From positions 1 to 8,731 of the forward strand of contig JALVBA010000176.1 in NCBI GenBank assembly GCA_027010905.1: a stretch of DNA of 8,731 nt, in the 5' to 3' direction. This document shows, one piece after another, positions 4,770 to 8,731 of this stretch. How positions within the stretch are numbered: the first letter of the stretch is position 1; each line of letters begins with the position of its first letter. This DNA comes from Marinilabiliaceae bacterium. GTDB taxonomy: Bacteria > Bacteroidota > Bacteroidia > Bacteroidales > Marinilabiliaceae. The position numbers were made by a program, and so were the translations under genes. A model generated the notes under the pieces. That model was not told the DNA's origin, made no database searches, and was given only the letters and a program-made list of their open reading frames with translations.

Positions 4770-7336
4770 TGGAAGATCTCATAATTTATTTAGGAAAGGT
4801 AGCAATTGCAACAGGTCTGTTTTATATTGTTTATCTAACACTGTTTCAATACCATAAGCAGTTTGCATTTAACCGAATCTATCTACCGGTATCGCTGGCA
4901 ATCAGCTTTGTTATACCTCTCATCACTTTTACCACGATAAAATATGTTGACCCTGTATCAACAATTGGGATAGGTAACTCAGCAATTATTGCAGAAGGAA
5001 CAGGTTTTGTTGAATCAGAAACTCACACTCTTTTGTGGTATCACTACCTTTTCGGACTATATACGTTGGGAGTTCTGTTTTTTGGCCTGCACTTTCTGTT
5101 TGGATATTTTAGGGCTCTATCTATCGTAAAGAAAGCTAAAAATCACAAAATCTTTGATGCTGACATTTGTGTAACCAAAGAAGATGTTCACCCCTTCTCT
5201 TTCTTTAATAAAATTGTACTCTCAAAACAGACACTCAACCATCCCAACCTGAAGATGATAGTGAATCATGAAGATATCCATGTTAGAGAGAAGCATACAG
5301 TCGATATTCTCTTAACTGAAATGATGTTTATTGCTCAGTGGTTTAATCCTTTTGCCTGGCTGATAAAGGATGCTGTGAAAAACAACCTCGAATATATCAC
5401 TGACAACAGAATAGTGCAAAAACATAACCCACAGGCATACCAGATGGCAATGCTTACTTTGGCCGATAAAGATGGAGTTGCACCATTTCTCACAGCTCTA
5501 AACGGGTCACAACTTAAAAACAGAATAATCATGATGAAAAGGAAAAAGAGAAGTAGGTATACATTTCTAAAACAGTTAGTAGTTCTCCCTCTCCTTGCCA
5601 TTCTGGTGATGGGATTGTCGAACAGAGAGGTTAAAACAGAAATGAAGGAATTAACCCCGGAGGTAGTTGCTTCAGATTCTATAAAGGTAAAAGCAAAATT
5701 ATCAGGTAAAGTACTTACGGAAAAAGGAGACATTCTTGACAGTGTGAAAATTTACAATAAGTTTGGTGCTATGCTAGCAACAACCGACAGTAAGGGGGCA
5801 TTCAGTTTTGATTATGAAAAAAAGAAAGATGTTATTTTATTGATTAAGTCGGGATATAAACTTAAATATCTTGATATAGACCTAACCAAAAAAGACAAAC
5901 AGAACATAGAGGTTCAACTTGATGTTAACCCCGTTAAAAGAAAGGTTGTCATAGGCTATCCAATAGTAAAGACAGATACCACGATTAGTAATAAAGAAGT
6001 TATAGTTAATAGTTATGGGAAACAAAAGAGTTATCATAAGGATTCAATGGGAAATCTTGAGTCCGGCTTGAATACACTCACTAACAGCAATAAACCTCCA
6101 CTGTATGTTGTTGATGGTAAGATAACAAATAGCATAAATGGAATTGCCCCTGAGCAAATTGATGAAGTGTCTGTTTTAAAAGGAGAAGCAGGTGTTGAAT
6201 TGTATGGAGAAAAGGGCAAAAATGGAGTTGTGCTAATAAAACTAAAAGAGCAAATAAATTTAAAATCTAAAGATAATGTTGTAGTGGTTGGTTATAGTGA
6301 GCATAAAAACATGGAAGGATCATCACAACAAAGCAACTTAAACTTACCGGTTATCAGGCTGAAATCTACAAAGAGTATGATAGATCAACCGCTCTACATT
6401 GTTGATGGAAAAGAGGTCGACGAAATAAATAGTATCAATCCAAATTACATTGCTTCCATTTCAGTTTTAAAGGAAAAATCAGCTACGGAACTCTATGGTG
6501 AGAAGGGTAATAATGGAGTAGTTCTTGTAACTATGAAGGATACTGACTGGAAAGAACCTGTATATTATTTAGACGGCAAAGAGATTGACAGAAGTGAGGC
6601 TTATAAATATTTATCGCGGCAAACGATAATAAAAGATGTAATAAAACTAAAAAAAGAAGAGGCTGTAGCCAAATACGGGAAGAAAGGTGAAAATGGTGTG
6701 GTTGAAATATACACCAAAGAATCACCTTCAACTATTGACAAACTATTTGATTATGACTCTTCAAAAGGAAAACCACTTTTTATTATAAACGGTATAGAGA
6801 CTAATGTGTCAATAAATCAACTTGATGCAAAGTATATTGAATCTGTAACTGTTTTAAAGGATGAGAGTGCAACAAAAAAGTATGGCGACAAAGGCAAGAA
6901 CGGGGTGATAATAGTGAAGCTTAAAGAGGGTATAGTTTTTCCTCCTGATAATTCTTCAGCTAAGAATAGAAAAATGATTACCACCATATCAGACCTTCAC
7001 AGAGCATTGGCAATGAACATAATATATCCTTTAGAGGCTCAAGAAAAGTCACTCGAAGGAGTAGTTACCGTTTATGTTAAAGTGGAGGAAAATGGAGGAA
7101 TTACAGAGATCCCAACAACAAAAAAACCGTCAGGCGTTGACATGTTATTGGAGGAAATGATTGTAACCGCCTTAGTCAAAGAAGATACTAAAAGAACACA
7201 GGATAATAATTCAAAGATATTAAGCAAAGCGGCGGCCTATGCTATTGTTAGAATTCTTCCGCTGATTAAAATCCCTGAATTAAAAGGAAAAGTAATAGGT
7301 ATTCCGGTAAGGTTTGTATTACAAGTTATAGCATAA
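4769..7336 (+). CDS. M56 (BlaR1-like) sensor metallopeptidase with four plug-like modules and TonB C-terminal-like domain
   Basis: An 855-residue inner-membrane protein. The M56 part has three membrane segments (about 4-27, 34-58, 90-116), a cytoplasmic zinc-protease segment with HExxH at 167-171 (HEDIH) and a probable third ligand Glu208 in NLEYITD, then a fourth membrane segment (265-284). Everything after that should be extracytoplasmic. Residues about 308-386 look like a CarboxypepD_reg beta-sandwich (SGKVLTEKG, TDSKGAFSF). Four plug-like modules follow, near 444-490, 541-587, 597-647 and 669-716, each with an LYVVDGK-like start and a YGxKGxNGVV-like end. SusC-like VVIGY (393-397) and VVVVGY (504-509) precede the first two. 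Residues about 745-803 (NIIYPLEAQEKSLEGVVTVY) resemble a TonB C-terminal domain. Family knowledge: BlaR1 cleaves its repressor after ligand binding outside. Here the beta-lactam domain is absent, so the ligand is unknown; contact with TonB or TonB-dependent receptor parts is inference. It shares one base with the repressor gene. Confidence 0.9.
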   Translation: MEDLIIYLGKVAIATGLFYIVYLTLFQYHKQFAFNRIYLPVSLAISFVIPLITFTTIKYVDPVSTIGIGNSAIIAEGTGFVESETHTLLWYHYLFGLYTLGVLFFGLHFLFGYFRALSIVKKAKNHKIFDADICVTKEDVHPFSFFNKIVLSKQTLNHPNLKMIVNHEDIHVREKHTVDILLTEMMFIAQWFNPFAWLIKDAVKNNLEYITDNRIVQKHNPQAYQMAMLTLADKDGVAPFLTALNGSQLKNRIIMMKRKKRSRYTFLKQLVVLPLLAILVMGLSNREVKTEMKELTPEVVASDSIKVKAKLSGKVLTEKGDILDSVKIYNKFGAMLATTDSKGAFSFDYEKKKDVILLIKSGYKLKYLDIDLTKKDKQNIEVQLDVNPVKRKVVIGYPIVKTDTTISNKEVIVNSYGKQKSYHKDSMGNLESGLNTLTNSNKPPLYVVDGKITNSINGIAPEQIDEVSVLKGEAGVELYGEKGKNGVVLIKLKEQINLKSKDNVVVVGYSEHKNMEGSSQQSNLNLPVIRLKSTKSMIDQPLYIVDGKEVDEINSINPNYIASISVLKEKSATELYGEKGNNGVVLVTMKDTDWKEPVYYLDGKEIDRSEAYKYLSRQTIIKDVIKLKKEEAVAKYGKKGENGVVEIYTKESPSTIDKLFDYDSSKGKPLFIINGIETNVSINQLDAKYIESVTVLKDESATKKYGDKGKNGVIIVKLKEGIVFPPDNSSAKNRKMITTISDLHRALAMNIIYPLEAQEKSLEGVVTVYVKVEENGGITEIPTTKKPSGVDMLLEEMIVTALVKEDTKRTQDNNSKILSKAAAYAIVRILPLIKIPELKGKVIGIPVRFVLQVIA
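6098..6916 (+). repeat. Four diverged tandem plug-like modules within the M56 sensor gene
   Basis: Protein-level repeats encoded at 6098-6238, 6389-6529, 6557-6709 and 6773-6916. Each begins P-[LV]-[YF] with [VIL]-[DN]-G, contains an isoleucine/valine-rich strand with VLK or KLK, and ends in YG-x-KG-x-NGV. Copies 1, 2 and 4 keep SVLK or TVLK followed by an acidic or alanine-rich turn; copy 3 is the most diverged and has extra residues. The pattern matches the end of the plug domain in SusC-type receptors (PLYVIDG ... SITVLKDASATALYG ... NGVI). The DNA of the copies has diverged well beyond recent duplication. Confidence 0.8.
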
Positions 7337-7367
7337 AAGTGAAGGTTTCACAGTGAGGCCTTCACTT
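7337..7367 (+). terminator. Strong hairpin directly after the M56 gene
   Basis: A 14-bp uninterrupted stem (7337-7350 with 7354-7367, two G-U pairs) with loop CAG begins at the base after the stop codon. No T run follows, so termination may be factor-assisted or the hairpin may protect the mRNA 3' end. Its 15-base segment 7341-7355 matches 1538-1552 in the other terminator at 14 positions. Confidence 0.55.
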
Positions 7368-7430
7368 CAAGTGCTACGAGAAATAATTAGCCTAAAGAGG
7401 CTATGGGTATGGATGATTTAAAAATATGTT

Positions 7431-7438
7431 TACTTTTG
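7431..7438 (+). promoter_or_regulatory. Candidate -7 box for the radical SAM gene
   Basis: TACTTTTG is an exact TAnnTTTG match and would start transcription near 7445, about 23 bases before the ATG. No TTG is seen at the expected -33 spacing. A small hairpin (TAGCC at 7388-7392 with GGCTA at 7399-7403) lies upstream. Confidence 0.4.
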
Positions 7439-7467
7439 TGTGATTAAAAGAGTGACAATTATAATTC

Positions 7468-8412
7468 ATGAGCAGTAATCCATTTCAGAATAAAAGATAT
7501 AATGATTATAGCTCCTACATCAGACGAGTTTTTGGTGAGCGTGTGCAAAAAATATCTATTGATGCCGGATTTACCTGCCCTAATCGTGATGGAACGAAGG
7601 GTGTTGGGGGGTGTCACTTTTGTAACAATAGCACTTTCAATCCCAACTACTGTTCCCCAAAGTCAGGAGTAAGAGAACAAATAGAAAAAGGAATCTCATT
7701 CTTTAGCGGTAAATATAAAGGACAGAAATATCTCGCCTATTTTCAGGCTTACACCAATACCTATGGCAAAACAGCAGACCTTACTGACATCTATTCTGAA
7801 GCCTTATCACACCCCGATGTAATTGGCATTGTGCTTGGCACACGCCCCGATTGCATTGAGGATAATCTATTGGAACAGCTCGCAAAATGGCAAGAGAAAT
7901 ATTATGTGGCTATTGAGCTTGGAGCTGAATCGACTATCAACTCAACGCTTAACGCAATTAACCGGGGGCACACATGGGAGGATACGATTGATGCTGTTTG
8001 CCGGTTAAGAAAATGGAATATTCCCATCGGCATGCATCTGATTTTGGGACTACCGGGCGAGACTCTCTCCAATACCCTGCTACACGCACAAAGAGTCTCA
8101 GAATTACCAATAGATTTCTTAAAGACACACCAGCTTCAGATTGTTACAGGGTCACTGTATGGACACGAATATAGAAAAACCAGTGATAAATTTCATCTCT
8201 TCACCTCCGAAGAATTTGTTGAAATTATTGTTGATTTTCTCGAAGTACTAAATCCTGAGATAGTGATGGAACGATTCGTCAGTCAGGCTCCGGCTGAATT
8301 ATTGATAGCTCCCAGCTGGGGCTTAAAAAACTTTGAATTTGTAGCAAAAGTGGAAAAAAGACTTAAAGAAAGAGGGACATGGCAGGGTAGACTTTTTCAG
8401 AAAAATATCTAG
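7468..8412 (+). CDS. Radical SAM protein, YhcC/TIGR01212 family
   Basis: A 314-residue cytoplasmic protein of normal family length. The iron-sulfur cluster cysteines are C37, C49 and C52 (FTCPNRDGTKG then GGCHFC), that is C-x11-C-x2-C, the long spacing of the YhcC family rather than the classical C-x3-C-x2-C. Other family landmarks are AYFQAYTNTY (90-99), GIVLGTRPDC (120-129), AIELGAES (148-155) with NRGHTWED (165-172), and the strand MHLILGLPGE (189-198). YhcC proteins bind S-adenosylmethionine and a 4Fe-4S cluster; they are related to Elp3-type radical SAM enzymes, but to my knowledge the substrate is not established. The ATG at 7468 starts a normal family N-terminus (NPFQNKRYNDYSSYIR) and lies behind a -7 box match. 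It is separated from the M56 operon by a strong hairpin, so it is probably an independent housekeeping-type gene. Confidence 0.93.
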   Translation: MSSNPFQNKRYNDYSSYIRRVFGERVQKISIDAGFTCPNRDGTKGVGGCHFCNNSTFNPNYCSPKSGVREQIEKGISFFSGKYKGQKYLAYFQAYTNTYGKTADLTDIYSEALSHPDVIGIVLGTRPDCIEDNLLEQLAKWQEKYYVAIELGAESTINSTLNAINRGHTWEDTIDAVCRLRKWNIPIGMHLILGLPGETLSNTLLHAQRVSELPIDFLKTHQLQIVTGSLYGHEYRKTSDKFHLFTSEEFVEIIVDFLEVLNPEIVMERFVSQAPAELLIAPSWGLKNFEFVAKVEKRLKERGTWQGRLFQKNI

Positions 8413-8417
8413 ACTGC

Positions 8418-8578
8418 ATTATTCATGAATCTTCTCGCAAAGGCACTAAGCCACAAAGAGTAAGTGAATTAATAACTCATACTCAAAATATTCAATATTA
8501 GTAAGTTCAATCAATTTGAATTGCCATCTTACTATTTAGCTACACTTTGCGCTTTTGCGTCTTTGCGTGATGAATTAT
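8418..8578. repeat. Imperfect inverted repeat built of CGCAAAG-like octamers
   Basis: The left arm has three octamer-spaced units (8435-8458: CGCAAAG, CACTAAG, CACAAAG). The right arm, read on the minus strand from 8568 to 8545, has CGCAAAG, CGCAAAA and CGCAAAG at the same spacing. Outer ends ATTATTCAT (8418-8426) and the complement of 8570-8578 match at 8 of 9 bases; the left arm has about 7 extra bases between this end and the octamers. The enclosed 80-odd bases are AT-rich, with a short hairpin at 8506-8520, and hold no gene. I recall similar GCAAAG-octamer intergenic repeats in Bacteroidota and other environmental bacteria. It may be a MITE-like or REP-like element or a long RNA hairpin acting as a terminator; no transposase or target duplication was seen. 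Confidence 0.65.
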
Positions 8579-8647
8579 TTAGGCTAAAAAGAGATCAGGA
8601 AATTCATTAATCTATTATTTCGGCTTAATAGACAATATTTAGGCTCA
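8576..8647 (+). repeat. TATTTAGGCT direct repeats in 20-bp register
   Basis: Three copies of TATTT-[A/C]-GGCT begin at 8576, 8616 and 8636, with spacings of 40 and 20 bases. They lie between the octamer inverted repeat and a candidate gene start at 8697. One TTTAGGCT also occurs on the minus strand at 7396-7389, before the radical SAM gene. Function is unknown; phased direct repeats can be regulator sites, but chance in AT-rich DNA is possible. Confidence 0.4.
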
Positions 8648-8696
8648 AAATGTCTGTAATGCTTATTATTGTTGTCTTTGAAGTAAATCAAAGGTT

Positions 8697-8731
8697 ATGA
8701 ACAAAAAAAATGCATTTATTGTAACAGTACA
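8697..8731 (+). CDS. Possible start of a gene running past the window
   Basis: An ATG at 8697 opens a frame that stays open to the window end (M-N-K-K-N-A-F-I-V-T-V). The two lysines followed by hydrophobic residues would suit the beginning of a signal peptide or membrane anchor, but eleven residues are too few to identify anything. A near-match to the -7 box (TGTCTTTG, 8673-8680) lies 17 bases upstream of it. Confidence 0.35.
   Translation, partial: MNKKNAFIVTV

Noticed and set aside
5335..5733. 132-codon open frame on the - strand
   Set aside because: Antisense to the M56 sensor coding region with no recognisable protein features.
6098..6916. A TonB-dependent receptor gene fused by assembly error to the M56 gene
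   Set aside because: The frame is continuous, no beta-barrel follows the plug modules, and the modules are repeated and end in a TonB C-terminal-like domain, which fits a real multidomain sensor.
4410..7336. Beta-lactam resistance operon
   Set aside because: Although the pair is BlaI/BlaR1-like, no beta-lactamase or penicillin-binding sensor domain is present, so a resistance role is not supported.
8435..8568. CRISPR array or integron attC site
   Set aside because: The units are 8-bp and contiguous in opposite orientation on two arms, without unique spacers, and no cas or integrase gene is present.

Overview
The window comes from an AT-rich bacterial genome that is almost certainly a member of the Bacteroidota. 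The signs are a BlaI repressor paired with an M56 sensor carrying SusC-type plug modules, a CarboxypepD_reg-like segment, an outer-membrane barrel protein ending in Phe, weak Shine-Dalgarno signals, and several matches to the Bacteroidota promoter pattern (TTG, about 19-20 bases, then TAnnTTTG). The order or family cannot be fixed from the sequence.

Layout. 1-440: 3' part of a small exported outer-membrane beta-barrel gene (+), its start lying before the window. 578-1480: an exported protein of unknown function (+) with a good promoter and a terminator hairpin behind it. 1669-3189: a sodium-coupled dicarboxylate/anion transporter of the DASS/SLC13 family (-), convergent with the previous gene. 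3335-3616 and 3664-4236: a small soluble zinc-finger anti-sigma candidate and an ECF-type sigma factor (-), apparently one transcript with sigma first. 4410-4769 and 4769-7336: divergent (+) operon of a BlaI/MecI-like repressor and an 855-residue M56 (BlaR1-like) membrane metallopeptidase. 7468-8412: a radical SAM protein of the YhcC/TIGR01212 family (+). 8413-8696: gene-free, with an inverted repeat built of CGCAAAG-like octamers and a 20-bp-phased direct repeat. 8697-8731: probable start of another gene (+).

The most interesting part is the divergent regulatory island at 3335-7336. The BlaI-type gene is preceded by three copies of an AACTG-N6-CAGTT operator-like palindrome whose centres are exactly 20 bp apart; the third lies between the two promoter boxes. 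The cognate sensor keeps the HExxH zinc-protease core, but in place of a beta-lactam-binding domain its extracytoplasmic part has a CarboxypepD_reg-like segment, four diverged copies of a SusC/TonB-receptor plug-like module and a TonB C-terminal-like domain. It looks like a proteolytic sensor built from pieces of the TonB transport machinery. Its ligand and regulon cannot be read from this window. The ECF sigma/anti-sigma pair transcribed away from the same intergenic region may belong to the same response, but only proximity supports that.

No rRNA, tRNA, CRISPR array, transposase or phage gene was seen.
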